Notes: generated from the sequence alone by a model not told the origin. Positions 8,866-18,023 are shown, numbered from the stretch's first letter. The stretch: DNA of 64,000 nt from Mucilaginibacter terrae (GCF_031951985.1 NZ_JAVLVU010000001.1:1798001-1862000); one strand, 5' to 3'. Numbers and translations are program-made.

Positions 8866-8972
8866 TTCGTCTCAGCAGGGTCTCTCGGAGAGGACCCTGC
8901 GCCGCGTTCATATAAACCGCAGTACCTCAATTGCATTGCAGTGTCCTCTCAGAGAGACCCTGCACAGACGAA
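8866..8972. repeat. REPIN-like element, copy 2
   Basis: A second 107-bp copy with the same organisation. Its left palindrome is intact (GCAGGGTCTCTCGGAGAGG then ACCCTGC); the right one carries changes (GCAGTGTCC...). The outer ends read TTCGTCTCAGC on the left and, as complement, TTCGTCTGTGC on the right. It is not inside a gene. Confidence 0.75.
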
Positions 8973-8989
8973 TAATCCCTTGTAAAAGC

Positions 8990-9024
8990 AAAGGATGAAA
9001 GTTCTATGAAACCTTTCATCCTTT
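8990..9024. terminator. Terminator hairpin of the exonuclease gene (duplication copy 2)
   Basis: The second copy of the 12-bp inverted repeat AAAGGATGAAAG (8990-9001) with CTTTCATCCTTT (9013-9024), 40 bp downstream of the exonuclease stop codon on the minus strand. Confidence 0.65.
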
Positions 9025-9064
9025 ACCTTTCAGCTTTCGCCTAAAATATTATGCCTTATCCAAC

Positions 9065-10099
9065 TCAGCTCTTTTTGAATTTATTGGCCAGTGCCTGCAG
9101 CATATCCTCGTTTACAGGTTTGGCAGGCTCATCGGTTTTAACAGGGCGTTGCTGTTGCTGCGGGCGGTTATTGTTGTAAGGTTGTTTGTTAAACGGCTTT
9201 TGCTGAAATGGCTTTTTTTGTGCGCTATCAACACCTTCGGTTGCCTGGGACGGTTTATTTTGTACTGGTTTGGGTTGTACGGGGCGGGTAACTTTAGTGG
9301 CTGTCCAGCGTTCGTAAATTTCTTTTAATTTATGCTTGGTGTATAACGGAAAATCGCCATTCATCATCCACGAGTAGTAGCTTGGCTCTACATCAAACAC
9401 ATCTTCAACACGTTTGCCTTTGTGCTTACCAAAGTTAAAAGTTTCCTCACCAGCGTCATTATAAACCATTCGGCCAACAAAATCTACCGCGCGTTGCAGG
9501 TTGGTAAACTCGTGCAGGGCTGCCACCTCGTTTTGTACCGGGATGGTCTTGTTGCCTTTTTTATCAATAAACTCGGTGTCTTTATAACGCTCAACCTGGG
9601 CCAGCAAAACTTCCATGGTGGCACGGGTATCAGCCTCGGCCGAGTGCGCGTTTTCAATTTCCTTTTTACAATAAAACTGGTAAGCAGCCTTCAGGGTACG
9701 TTGCTCCATCTGGTGAAAAATATTTTGCACATCAACAAAATGCCTGTCGTTTAAATCAAACGGCACACCTGCACGCAAAAATTCTTCTACCAGCATAGGT
9801 ATATCAAACCTATTAGAGTTATAACCGGCTAAATCACATCCTTCTAAAAATGTAGCTACTTCGGCAGCTGTTTCTTTAAAAGTTGGCTTACCCTGCACAT
9901 CTTCATCATAAAAACCATGAATGAGCGATACTTCCAGCGGAATCGGCATTTCAGGATTTAAAACCCAAACCTTGCTTTCTTCGGTACCATCGGGCAAAAG
10001 TTTTATAAAGGCCATCTCCACAATACGATCAACACCCAGGTTGGTGCCGGTGGCTTCGAGGTCAAAAAATGCAAGCGGACGTTTTAAATTCAGTTTCAT
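9065..10099 (-). CDS. DnaQ-like 3'-5' exonuclease with ExoX-type C-terminal region
   Basis: A 344-residue DEDDh-type exonuclease. The N-terminal domain (about 8-175) has F-F-D-L-E-A-T-G with D13 and E15, Y-N-S-N-R-F-D-I-P-M-L with the third acidic residue, and N-A-H-S-A-E-A-D-T-R-A-T with the His/Asp pair. A second conserved block, F-N-F-G-K-H-K-G-K-R then Y-Y-S-W-M-M-N-G-D-F-P (about 220-255), resembles the ExoX/DUF3820 C-terminal domain. The tail is Pro-, Gln- and Asn-rich and probably disordered, ending with a short helix. It is likely a DNA repair or RNA/DNA trimming nuclease; the partner is unknown. The gene's 3' end has been copied into the upstream tandem duplication. Confidence 0.88.
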   Translation of the reverse strand: MKLNLKRPLAFFDLEATGTNLGVDRIVEMAFIKLLPDGTEESKVWVLNPEMPIPLEVSLIHGFYDEDVQGKPTFKETAAEVATFLEGCDLAGYNSNRFDIPMLVEEFLRAGVPFDLNDRHFVDVQNIFHQMEQRTLKAAYQFYCKKEIENAHSAEADTRATMEVLLAQVERYKDTEFIDKKGNKTIPVQNEVAALHEFTNLQRAVDFVGRMVYNDAGEETFNFGKHKGKRVEDVFDVEPSYYSWMMNGDFPLYTKHKLKEIYERWTATKVTRPVQPKPVQNKPSQATEGVDSAQKKPFQQKPFNKQPYNNNRPQQQQRPVKTDEPAKPVNEDMLQALANKFKKS

Positions 10100-10212
10100 T
10101 ATGCAAAATGCTTTGATGCAAAGTTCGGTAAAAGCTTTAAAGTTTTGGTATTAACTTTTTATATTTATGGCATTGAATTAATTAAAAATCTGGCCTGAAC
10201 TAATTATCACAG

Positions 10213-12195
10213 ATGAAAACCCCTTTCTTACTATTGATTGCCGCTGTTTTATGGTGCGCACCCGCCTTTGCCGATGATTTTCCATACGGCCAGTTTAAGG
10301 TGGAAGAAATGCAGATGAAAGCGTATGACAAAGACAAAACTGCCCACGCCATTGTATTAAATGAATACGGCAAAACCTGGATAAGCAGCCAGGACGGCCT
10401 GCCCCTTATTCATGAATATCATGTTAAAATTAAAATATTTGACAGTAAAGCCTTTGATAAAGGCGATGTTGAAATATTGCTGCGCAAAAACGACAATAAC
10501 AGCTTTGAAAAAATCAGAGATATTGAAGCAATAACCTTTTATACAAACGCCCAAGGCGGTATTCAACGGAGCGAATTAGACCCTAAGAAAATTATCACCG
10601 AAAAAAAAAGCCAATACAGGGATGCTGTAAAATTTGCCATGCCCAATGTAACCGATGGTTGTGTAATTGAATATAAATACACTATCGAATCGCCTTACAC
10701 GCTTAGTTTCCGGGATTGGATCTTCCAGAGCGATATCCCCAAAATATACTCCGAGTATGAGGCCCGCATACCTGCTTATTTTGATTTTAAGGCATCATTG
10801 AGAGGTTTTTACAAACTCACCAAACATGAAGGCACCATTGACCAAAACTGCTTTGAAGTACGCGGCAATCGTTGCGACTGCTCAAAAATGGTATATGGCA
10901 TGGCCGACCTTCCGGCATTTAAAGAGGAGGAATACATGACGGCAGCTAAAAACTTTGTATCGGCCATAAATTATGAGTTGAACCAGTATGTTGACCCTTA
11001 CGATGGTACCAAACATGTAAAAACACAAACATGGGACGATGTTGACCGCACCCTTAAACAACATGAAGATTTTGGTTCTCAATTGCGTAAAACCGGTTTA
11101 TTTAAGGAACAGGTAAAAACCGTAACAGCCGGCTTAACCGATGATCTTTCGAAAGCTAAAGCAATTTACGCTTACATCAAAAAAACGCTTAAACAAAATA
11201 ACTACATCGGCATTTTTGCCGAGAACGGCCTACGTAAAACATTAGATACCCATACCGGCAATGTGGCCGATATTAACATGTGTTTAATTGTGGCGTTAAA
11301 TGCGGCAGGAATTAACACCGATGCCGTACTCCTATCCACGCGCGAACATGGTTTGATTAACATGCTTTACCCCGTTGTGGGCGATTTTAATTACATTATA
11401 GCCAAGGCTAACATTGGCAACAAATCATACCTGCTGGATGCCACCGATCCTATTTTACCTTTTGGCATGTTACCTGTTGACTGTATTAACGGTAAGGGCC
11501 GGGTAATGGTAGCCGATTGGAACAAGCCCTCATACTGGATGGATATGGAAGCATCTCATAGGCGTACACTTACCAATATGATGGATTTAACCTTGCAACC
11601 TAATGGTAAGCTAACCGGTACTATACGTAACTATTTATATGGTTATGAAGCACTTGATAAACGCAGGGCCATTAAAAAATTCAATACTATCGATGAGTAT
11701 GTAGAAAACCTGGATGAAAAGCTTGCCAAATTAAAAATTAAAAAGTTTGAAATCACGAACGTAGATAGCCTGGATTTGCCCATAAGCGAGACATTTGAGG
11801 TTGAGATGGATCTATATAAAGACATGAGCAATAACCGCCTGGCATTTAACCCGTACCTACTCAACCGTATAACTACCAACCCTTTTAAACTCGAAGAACG
11901 TGTATACCCGGTAGATATGGGCACGGCATCCGAAAAAAAGATAATCCTAACCATACATTTGCCCGAAGGTTACAGTATTGAAACACCACCTAAAAATACC
12001 GGCCTGGTGTTGCCCAATAATGGAGGTTCGTTTAAAACCGTTTACGAAGCCAACGAAAATGGTGCTTATACTTTTTCGCATATTATTCAAATGAACCGCC
12101 CTGTTTATTCTTCCGAAGAATACCCTTACTTAAAAGAGTTTTACAATAAAATCATTCAGGCCGAACAGGCAGATATTATTTTCAAAAAGAATTAA
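10213..12195 (+). CDS. DUF3857/transglutaminase-like protein, tandem paralogue 1
   Basis: A 660-residue secreted protein with a signal peptide (about 1-20), an N-terminal DUF3857 beta-sandwich region and a central transglutaminase-like region. The transglutaminase Cys position, usually in G-N/D-C, reads G-N-V-A-D-I-N (V351), and the His position reads F-N-Y-I-I-A, although the later L-D-A-T-D is kept. The catalytic triad therefore looks broken, suggesting a binding or structural role. It is first of three head-to-tail homologues, 28 bp before the second. Members of this family are common as uncharacterised envelope proteins in Bacteroidota. The function is unknown. Confidence 0.82.
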   Translation: MKTPFLLLIAAVLWCAPAFADDFPYGQFKVEEMQMKAYDKDKTAHAIVLNEYGKTWISSQDGLPLIHEYHVKIKIFDSKAFDKGDVEILLRKNDNNSFEKIRDIEAITFYTNAQGGIQRSELDPKKIITEKKSQYRDAVKFAMPNVTDGCVIEYKYTIESPYTLSFRDWIFQSDIPKIYSEYEARIPAYFDFKASLRGFYKLTKHEGTIDQNCFEVRGNRCDCSKMVYGMADLPAFKEEEYMTAAKNFVSAINYELNQYVDPYDGTKHVKTQTWDDVDRTLKQHEDFGSQLRKTGLFKEQVKTVTAGLTDDLSKAKAIYAYIKKTLKQNNYIGIFAENGLRKTLDTHTGNVADINMCLIVALNAAGINTDAVLLSTREHGLINMLYPVVGDFNYIIAKANIGNKSYLLDATDPILPFGMLPVDCINGKGRVMVADWNKPSYWMDMEASHRRTLTNMMDLTLQPNGKLTGTIRNYLYGYEALDKRRAIKKFNTIDEYVENLDEKLAKLKIKKFEITNVDSLDLPISETFEVEMDLYKDMSNNRLAFNPYLLNRITTNPFKLEERVYPVDMGTASEKKIILTIHLPEGYSIETPPKNTGLVLPNNGGSFKTVYEANENGAYTFSHIIQMNRPVYSSEEYPYLKEFYNKIIQAEQADIIFKKN

Positions 12196-12223
12196 TATAC
12201 AGTAAAGCCGAAAATTATCTGTC

Positions 12224-14203
12224 ATGTTAAAGCATCTGTATACTGTTTTAAAGTGTGGGCTTATGTTGTTGGGCATTAGCATATACCCTAATATTACTAA
12301 AGCTACTGATCTTGACTTTGGTAAACTTACCAAGCATGATAGTACGATTACTAATTATGCTGATGGGGTTGCCTGCAGTGCCGTTGTACTAAATGAAGCC
12401 GGTGTAGTTAAATTCAGCAAATCTTATCCTTATAATCTGATACACCAGTATCATGTAAAAATTAAGATCTTCAAAGCAGATGCTTTAAAGCAAGGCGATA
12501 TTGAAATTTCTTTTTACAAATGGAACAAAAGCCTAAGCGAAAAGATCACGCGCTTTGATGCTATTGTTTATACCCCCGAAACTAATGGACATTTCAAACG
12601 AACCGTATGTGATATATCAGGTGGAAGAATTATTGATCAAAGCGATCACTCAGGTACATTCAGTTATGCACTGCCCAACGTTTTGGTTGGGAGCATTATT
12701 GAGTACAGATATGACCTCGAAACGCCTGATAGAAATGATTTCACACCCTGGATATTTCAGGAAGGCATGCCCAAAATACATTCAGAATACAAGGTGCATA
12801 TGCCGCCAAAGCGTAATTATGATGTTATTTTAAAAGGCGGATACAAACTTTCTAAAAATTATAACGACAGTACTGTTTGCCTCGAGCACAAAGGGGAATG
12901 TACGGTACAGGTTTATGGAATGGATAGTATTCGTGCTTTTGTTCCTGAAGAACGTATGACCGATATTATTGATTATATACCGGCTTTATACTTTTATAAA
13001 ATAACCTATAACTTCAAAAAACAAACCGGAAATGTTGCAGCCAAAGATTGGACAGACTTTGACAAGGAGACTTTGGAAGACCTGTATTTTGGCCAGCAAC
13101 TACAAGAAACCGACTTTTTTAAACGTAAGTTAAAAAAGATAATTCTCCCCTCTCCAGATACCCTTGCTTTAGCAAAAACCATTTACTCGTATATCAATCA
13201 TCACATTAAATGGAATGATCGTTTGGCCACCCGAAGCATAAGCATCAGAGATGCCTTTAATGAGGGCAAGGGCAATTCGGCCGATATAAACCTGATGCTT
13301 GTAACAGCTTTAAGGGCTTATGGAATCAGTGCTTCCCCGTTATTAATATCAACCAAAAACCATGGAGCTGTTGATATGTACCTGCCGAGGATCGAAAACT
13401 TCAACCATGTTGTGGCTGCAATAAGCATCGGCACTTCTAAATACTATGCAGATGCTACCGATGCCCTGTTACCCTTTGGTATGCTGCCCGAATACTGCTT
13501 TAATGATTATGGCCGAATATTAAGCGACAAAGACTCATGCTACTGGTTAAAAATGCAGCCCGAATATCCTGTAACCAATAATTACACTGTTGATGTAACC
13601 TTAAACCCCGATGGAACTTTAAAGGGCAAAGCGGTAAGTACAAATGTTGGCTATAGCTCTTATATAAAACGCAAGCAAATCAAAAGCTTTAACAACATCG
13701 ATGAATATATTGAAAAATTAAAGGATACGTTTAACGGTGTAAAAGTATTGAATGTAACTACCGAAGGGTTGGACACCATAGACGCCCGGTTAAGAGGATT
13801 TTATGATATCGAAATATCAAAATCAATAAATAATTCGCCCGGTAAAATTTATTTTAATCCTTACTTGTTTGATGAAATAATTAACAACCCTTTCAGTGCA
13901 AACGAGCGTAATTTTCCTATTGATTGTGGCTTACCTTCCGAACAGCGGATTGTGATATCGGTGCATTTACCCCAGGGATATGATGTTGAAACCATACCTC
14001 AGGAAATTGGCCTCGCTCTACCTAACAATGGCGGGCACTTTACTACACTGTACAATAAAATAAACAACACAGCAATTTTTTCGCATATTATTAAGCTTAA
14101 CCGCTCTGTATACACACCCGACGAATATCCTTACTTAAAAGAATTATTCAACAAGATCATTCAGGTTCAAAAACTTCCAGTTATTATAAAACGTAAATCA
14201 TGA
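12224..14203 (+). CDS. DUF3857/transglutaminase-like protein, tandem paralogue 2
   Basis: A 659-residue paralogue of the preceding protein, similar throughout (shared Y-N/H-V-K-I-K-I-F region, D-A-T-D-x-L-L-P-F-G-M-L-P and Y-P-Y-L-K-E near the C-terminus). It has an N-terminal hydrophobic segment consistent with export. The transglutaminase Cys is replaced by Ser in G-N-S-A-D-I-N (S352), while the His (F-N-H-V-V-A) and Asp (A-D-A-T-D) remain. It overlaps the next gene by 4 bp (ATGA at 14200-14203), so the second and third genes are translationally coupled. The function is unknown; loss of the nucleophile argues against protease or transglutaminase activity. Confidence 0.82.
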   Translation: MLKHLYTVLKCGLMLLGISIYPNITKATDLDFGKLTKHDSTITNYADGVACSAVVLNEAGVVKFSKSYPYNLIHQYHVKIKIFKADALKQGDIEISFYKWNKSLSEKITRFDAIVYTPETNGHFKRTVCDISGGRIIDQSDHSGTFSYALPNVLVGSIIEYRYDLETPDRNDFTPWIFQEGMPKIHSEYKVHMPPKRNYDVILKGGYKLSKNYNDSTVCLEHKGECTVQVYGMDSIRAFVPEERMTDIIDYIPALYFYKITYNFKKQTGNVAAKDWTDFDKETLEDLYFGQQLQETDFFKRKLKKIILPSPDTLALAKTIYSYINHHIKWNDRLATRSISIRDAFNEGKGNSADINLMLVTALRAYGISASPLLISTKNHGAVDMYLPRIENFNHVVAAISIGTSKYYADATDALLPFGMLPEYCFNDYGRILSDKDSCYWLKMQPEYPVTNNYTVDVTLNPDGTLKGKAVSTNVGYSSYIKRKQIKSFNNIDEYIEKLKDTFNGVKVLNVTTEGLDTIDARLRGFYDIEISKSINNSPGKIYFNPYLFDEIINNPFSANERNFPIDCGLPSEQRIVISVHLPQGYDVETIPQEIGLALPNNGGHFTTLYNKINNTAIFSHIIKLNRSVYTPDEYPYLKELFNKIIQVQKLPVIIKRKS

Positions 14204-16110
14204 AAAGGATTTTCACAGCAATTACCTTTTTATTATCAGGCTTGCTGAGCGCTGATGCGCAAAATATTTATACCGCTGCTGATATTGATAAAAGCCTGCT
14301 TCCATACGCCAGCGCTGTTATACGCAACCAGGAAATTACCACTGAGGTTAAAGATTTAAATAATACTATTTACCGTTTTAAAGAGGTAGTTACCGTTCTT
14401 AATAAAAACGGAGATGATAATGTTGATTATGTGGTTTGGTACGATAAAAGCAACCGCATAAAAAACATTAAAGGAACTATATATAATGAGTTTGGCAAAC
14501 AGGTGAGCAAATTCTCTGAAAAAAACTTTAAAGATTATGCCGCAGCCGATGGCTTTTCGATGTTTTTGGATGACCGGTATAAGCGCTTTCAGCCTGCCGT
14601 GAGCGATTACCCTTACACCGTAGAATATGAGTATGAGATAGCCTCAAAGCAATCATTGATATTTCATGATTGGAGGCCCAATTATGAGCCGGGTACATCG
14701 GTTGAGCATAGCTCTTACCAGTTTATTTGCAAGCCCGATTTCAATATCCGCTACAAAGAGTTTAATACTACACAGCCTGTTAAAACCGAAACCAATGCAG
14801 CAGGATTAAAAACTTATACCTGGGAAGCCAATAAACTCAAAGCCTTGCGTGGTGAACCGTACAGCCCCGATGCCGAGCATTACAAAACTATAGTAAAAAT
14901 AGCACCCGAAAAATTTAGCTATGAAGGCATTGATGGCAGTTTTACCAACTGGAACGATTTGGGTAAATGGGTATACGACAAACTACTCAATGGCCGTACA
15001 ACCCTACCGCCCGAAACCGTAGCGTACCTGCACAGCCTTACCGATACCATTAAAGAACCTAAGCAAAAAGCCAAAGCTGTTTATGAGTATATGCAGCAAA
15101 AAAGCCGGTATGTAAGTATACAAGTGGGCATAGGCGGTTACCAGCCTTTTACCGCTACCGATGTAGATCGCACAGGCTATGGTGATTGCAAGGCGCTGGT
15201 TAATTATACACAGGCTATGCTCAAAGCTGTAAATATCGATTCGTACTATTGCGTGGTTACGGCCGGCGATTATAAAAAAAGCTTTTCACCCGATTTTGCC
15301 AGCATGCAGCAAGGCAATCACATTATTTTGTGCCTGCCATTTAAAAATGATACCACTTGGCTTGAGTGTACCAGCAAAGAAATGCCGTTTGGCTTTTTAG
15401 GTGATTTTACCGACGATCGCACAGTTTTAGCTTGTACTGCACAAGGTGGCAAACTATTACATACCCCTAAATACACCGCCGAAAAAAGTAAACAAATACG
15501 CAAAGGGGTGCTAACACTCAAAAACGATGGCTTACTATCGGGTAGCATGACCACCACCTTTGAGGGTTGCCAGTTTGATAATCGCCCCATTACACCCGGC
15601 GAAATAAGCGATGAAATAAAGAAGGCCAAAGAAAACTACAGCATTAACAACCTTGATATTGAGAGCCTTGAATACAAAGCTGTAAAGAACATTGAACCGG
15701 TTAATAACGAAAAAATAAAGTTTACAGCACGCGATTATGCATCCATAGTTGATGGCAGGTACTATTTTATTGCTAACCTTGCCAACAGGCATTTATCGGT
15801 TCCAAGAGAGGTGCGTAACCGCAACAACGATGTATACATAAACCGTGGCTATACCGATATTGATGAAATAACTTATGAGGTACCAGCCGGTTATAAAATG
15901 GACAGCAACCCGCTACTGGTTAATATTAATAAACCTTTTGGCAAGTTTACCGCCACTGCATTTAAAACAGGCGATAAAGTTATTTATAAACGTAAAATGG
16001 AGTTGTTTGACGGCACCTACACTAAAGATCAATATGCCGAACTTATAGAATTTTATCAAGCCATTGCCGATGCCGACTCTTACAAAGTAGCGCTGGTAAA
16101 GGCTAACTAA
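14200..16110 (+). CDS. DUF3857 domain transglutaminase-like protein, paralogue 3 (catalytic Cys retained)
   Basis: A 636-residue exported protein (signal peptide about 1-20, ending A-D-A-Q) with DUF3857 followed by a transglutaminase-like domain. Unlike its two upstream relatives it keeps G-Y-G-D-C-K-A-L (C330), a downstream G-N-H-I-I-L-C histidine and a W-L-E-C-T-S acidic position, so it may be an active cysteine hydrolase or transferase of the arylamine-NAT/transglutaminase fold. Its sequence is more distant from the other two than they are from each other. It is the last gene of the three-gene unit; its final 8 bp overlap the convergent small membrane protein gene. Confidence 0.85.
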   Translation: MKRIFTAITFLLSGLLSADAQNIYTAADIDKSLLPYASAVIRNQEITTEVKDLNNTIYRFKEVVTVLNKNGDDNVDYVVWYDKSNRIKNIKGTIYNEFGKQVSKFSEKNFKDYAAADGFSMFLDDRYKRFQPAVSDYPYTVEYEYEIASKQSLIFHDWRPNYEPGTSVEHSSYQFICKPDFNIRYKEFNTTQPVKTETNAAGLKTYTWEANKLKALRGEPYSPDAEHYKTIVKIAPEKFSYEGIDGSFTNWNDLGKWVYDKLLNGRTTLPPETVAYLHSLTDTIKEPKQKAKAVYEYMQQKSRYVSIQVGIGGYQPFTATDVDRTGYGDCKALVNYTQAMLKAVNIDSYYCVVTAGDYKKSFSPDFASMQQGNHIILCLPFKNDTTWLECTSKEMPFGFLGDFTDDRTVLACTAQGGKLLHTPKYTAEKSKQIRKGVLTLKNDGLLSGSMTTTFEGCQFDNRPITPGEISDEIKKAKENYSINNLDIESLEYKAVKNIEPVNNEKIKFTARDYASIVDGRYYFIANLANRHLSVPREVRNRNNDVYINRGYTDIDEITYEVPAGYKMDSNPLLVNINKPFGKFTATAFKTGDKVIYKRKMELFDGTYTKDQYAELIEFYQAIADADSYKVALVKAN

Positions 16111-16225
16111 AAATAATAATACCAAGTATAATGCCTATAACCATAATGATGTAGAGCATGATCTCGTTACCGGCAAATTGCTTGTATTTAGTCCAGAAAG
16201 AATAGTCTTCTTTTTGTTTTTGCAT
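16103..16225 (-). CDS. Small (40-residue) single-pass membrane protein
   Basis: A short frame from ATG at 16225 to TAG at 16103. The product starts M-Q-K-Q-K-E-D-Y-S-F-W-T-K-Y-K-Q, continues F-A-G-N-E and ends in one hydrophobic helix of about 17 residues rich in Ile, Met, Gly and Leu. A TATATTTG box sits just before the start on the minus strand, typical of Bacteroidota promoters, and a terminator separates it from the thioredoxin-type genes upstream. The charged-aromatic head plus a clean transmembrane segment is the layout of a real small membrane protein. No function is recognised. Confidence 0.6.
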   Translation of the reverse strand: MQKQKEDYSFWTKYKQFAGNEIMLYIIMVIGIILGIIIFS

Positions 16226-16245
16226 GATGGGCACAAATATAACAA

Positions 16246-16273
16246 AAAGCCCCGCCGGTTTTGGCGGGGCTTT
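16246..16273 (-). terminator. Intrinsic terminator of the thioredoxin-fold gene pair
   Basis: GC-rich hairpin: AAAGCCCCGCC (16246-16256) with GGCGGGGCTTT (16263-16273), followed on the minus strand by TTTTTGTT. It ends the minus-strand unit whose last stop is at 16314. Confidence 0.85.
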
Positions 16274-16313
16274 CGTATGGATTAGTTTTTATCTGCAAAT
16301 TTGATTCGTATAT

Positions 16314-16925
16314 TTACGCCGCCTTTTTCCATTTAATACCGCAGCCAATGGCCTTGGTATTAGTCACTTCGGGTTGTTTGCCCACTAAAAGCGCATCAAC
16401 AGCGTTTTCAACGTATTTCACCTTGTCAGTTTTGGCATTTTGGGTATCATCATCAATAGCGCCGATGTATTTAACCACGTTACCGCTTGCGGTTTTTTGC
16501 AGTACATATACATGCGGGGTAGCTTTGGCTCCATAAGCACGGGTTATGTCCTGCGTTTCATCAATCAGGTATGGAAAGGTGTAGCCTTTTTGGGCAGCCA
16601 GTTTTTGCATGTTCTCGTACGAGTCGGCAGGTTCGCCAATAGGATCATTAGGGCTAATGGCAATTACAGGGTATCCTTTAACAGCATATTGCTTATCTAA
16701 GGCCATAATTCGGCTTTCATAAGCCTTGGCATAAGGGCAATGGTTACAGGTAAACACCACTATAAAACCTTTGGCAGCTTTGTAATTAGCCAGTGATACC
16801 GTTTTGCCGTCCACATTTTTAAGTTTAAAATCGGTTGCGGTATCGCCTGGTTTATAGCCACCCTCGGCCAGCCTGAAGCCCATTGAGGCCACGGACACCA
16901 ACATCAATACAAGTAATTTTTTCAT
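16314..16925 (-). CDS. Exported thioredoxin-like/redoxin family protein
   Basis: A 203-residue AhpC/TSA-type thioredoxin-fold protein with an N-terminal signal peptide (about 1-17). The redox centre is F-T-C-N-H-C-P-Y-A with C60 and C63; later features include I-S-P-N-D-P and the cis-Pro region K-A-T-P-H-V-Y-V. An extra Cys occurs near the end in I-G-C-G-I-K-W. The C-N-H-C-P-Y motif is typical of a periplasmic thioredoxin-like group in Bacteroidota that probably reduces peroxides or disulfides. It follows the TlpA-like gene by 9 bp, so the two form an operon. Confidence 0.85.
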   Translation of the reverse strand: MKKLLVLMLVSVASMGFRLAEGGYKPGDTATDFKLKNVDGKTVSLANYKAAKGFIVVFTCNHCPYAKAYESRIMALDKQYAVKGYPVIAISPNDPIGEPADSYENMQKLAAQKGYTFPYLIDETQDITRAYGAKATPHVYVLQKTASGNVVKYIGAIDDDTQNAKTDKVKYVENAVDALLVGKQPEVTNTKAIGCGIKWKKAA

Positions 16926-16934
16926 GGTGATAAA

Positions 16935-17408
16935 TTATTTATTGGTTTGATAGAATTTGTTCAGTTCCTCGTAAGTAAATTCCTGCTCCTGAAATTTACG
17001 GATACCTTTTTTCCCGTTTACAATGAGCGTTCCGGGTAACGCGCCGCTCCATTCTTTGTCTATTGCATCGATCAACTCCTGGTCGTTTTTGCGAACAGCC
17101 AGATAAACTTCCGATCTTAATCCCCTTGTTTTTGCAAACTTGATTACGTCAGGAAATTTCGATTCAAAATCCATGCTCACCAGCAACACTTTTAGGGGTT
17201 GGTTTTTATATGCTGCTTGTAGTTTTTCGAAGTGAGGAAGCTCGGCAATACAGGGCTTGCACCAGGTAGCCCAAAAATTTACCAAATAAACTGTATCGGG
17301 GTTGCTAATGCGCTTTTGAAGTTGTAACAACGTAATTTTTTGTACCTGAGCAAAAGCACTTATGCTAAATAAACATGCTGCGGCAAAAAGCAAAAAGTAT
17401 TTCTTCAT
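16935..17408 (-). CDS. TlpA/ResA-type periplasmic thioredoxin
   Basis: A 157-residue protein with a Sec signal peptide (about 1-20, ending S-A-F-A-Q) and a thioredoxin fold. The active site is F-W-A-T-W-C-K-P-C with C50 and C53; the cis-proline loop is G-A-L-P-G-T-L. TlpA-like proteins act as thiol-disulfide reductants in the periplasm, for example in cytochrome c maturation or repair of oxidised proteins. It is co-oriented and nearly contiguous with the redoxin gene downstream and 29 bp from the NlpC/P60 gene upstream, so all three may share a transcript. Confidence 0.87.
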   Translation of the reverse strand: MKKYFLLFAAACLFSISAFAQVQKITLLQLQKRISNPDTVYLVNFWATWCKPCIAELPHFEKLQAAYKNQPLKVLLVSMDFESKFPDVIKFAKTRGLRSEVYLAVRKNDQELIDAIDKEWSGALPGTLIVNGKKGIRKFQEQEFTYEELNKFYQTNK

Positions 17409-17437
17409 AGATCAATAACGATGCCTTTTAAACAAAG

Positions 17438-18004
17438 TTATTCATTCTGAGTAACATATGTATTATCAATTGACCCTCCGCGAGAGAAATATTTGTACAT
17501 CGATGGGTCTTTTAACCGCACGATCATTACCCCCCTGCGCGTACTGGCATGCACCACATAACCATTTTGCAGGTAAACCCCTACATGGCTGAATTTCTTA
17601 CCATCAAAATCAAAGAAAACCAGATCGCCTTCCTGCAATTCTTCCTCGTACTTCCGTTTAATTACATTGATTTGCTTACCGGTATTACGCGGAATAGTAA
17701 TGCCATAAACCTGTTGTTGCAGTAAATAGGTAAAACCTGAGCAATCAACACCGTTACGGTCTAAACCGGCAAATTTGTAAGGGGTACCATACCACTCTTC
17801 AATAAAATTATACAAGCGGCCGTTAGTAATATCGCCATTGCTCACGCCCATCATTCCGGCATACTTATCAGCAATAAAACCCTGCGGCTTAACCACATCA
17901 CCGGGCGAACCTTTCAACACCGCCCGCTTCGAATTACACGAGGTAAACGCTACGCAAGCCAGCATTAGCATACATATTAACCGGGAGTAATTTTTTAATA
18001 GCAT
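17438..18004 (-). CDS. NlpC/P60 cell-wall hydrolase lipoprotein
   Basis: A 188-residue peptidoglycan peptidase-like protein. The lipobox ends A-F-T-S-C (C23), so it should be membrane anchored. The papain-like NlpC/P60 core has the nucleophile in G-V-D-C-S-G-F (C88), then F-S-H-V-G-V-Y (H140) and V-V-H-A-S-T (H152). Enzymes of this family cut D-gamma-glutamyl-diaminopimelate bonds during wall growth or recycling. Length and domain order match the Spr-like form. A palindromic repeat region lies immediately upstream of its start. Confidence 0.9.
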   Translation of the reverse strand: MLLKNYSRLICMLMLACVAFTSCNSKRAVLKGSPGDVVKPQGFIADKYAGMMGVSNGDITNGRLYNFIEEWYGTPYKFAGLDRNGVDCSGFTYLLQQQVYGITIPRNTGKQINVIKRKYEEELQEGDLVFFDFDGKKFSHVGVYLQNGYVVHASTRRGVMIVRLKDPSMYKYFSRGGSIDNTYVTQNE

Positions 18005-18023
18005 GAGTTAAAGGTAGCGTATT

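Larger units (their letters stand above)
8548..9187. repeat. Tandem duplication of ~320 bp (element + terminator + exonuclease gene tail)
   Basis: Two direct copies, 8548-8865 and 8866-9187, each contain the 107-bp element, the segment from TAATCCCTTGTAAAAG with its terminator hairpin, and the 3' end of the exonuclease gene. They differ at scattered positions, so the duplication is not recent. Copy 2 joins the intact exonuclease gene; copy 1 is joined to queG. The 407-bp stretch between queG and the exonuclease gene consists almost entirely of this duplication. Confidence 0.85.
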
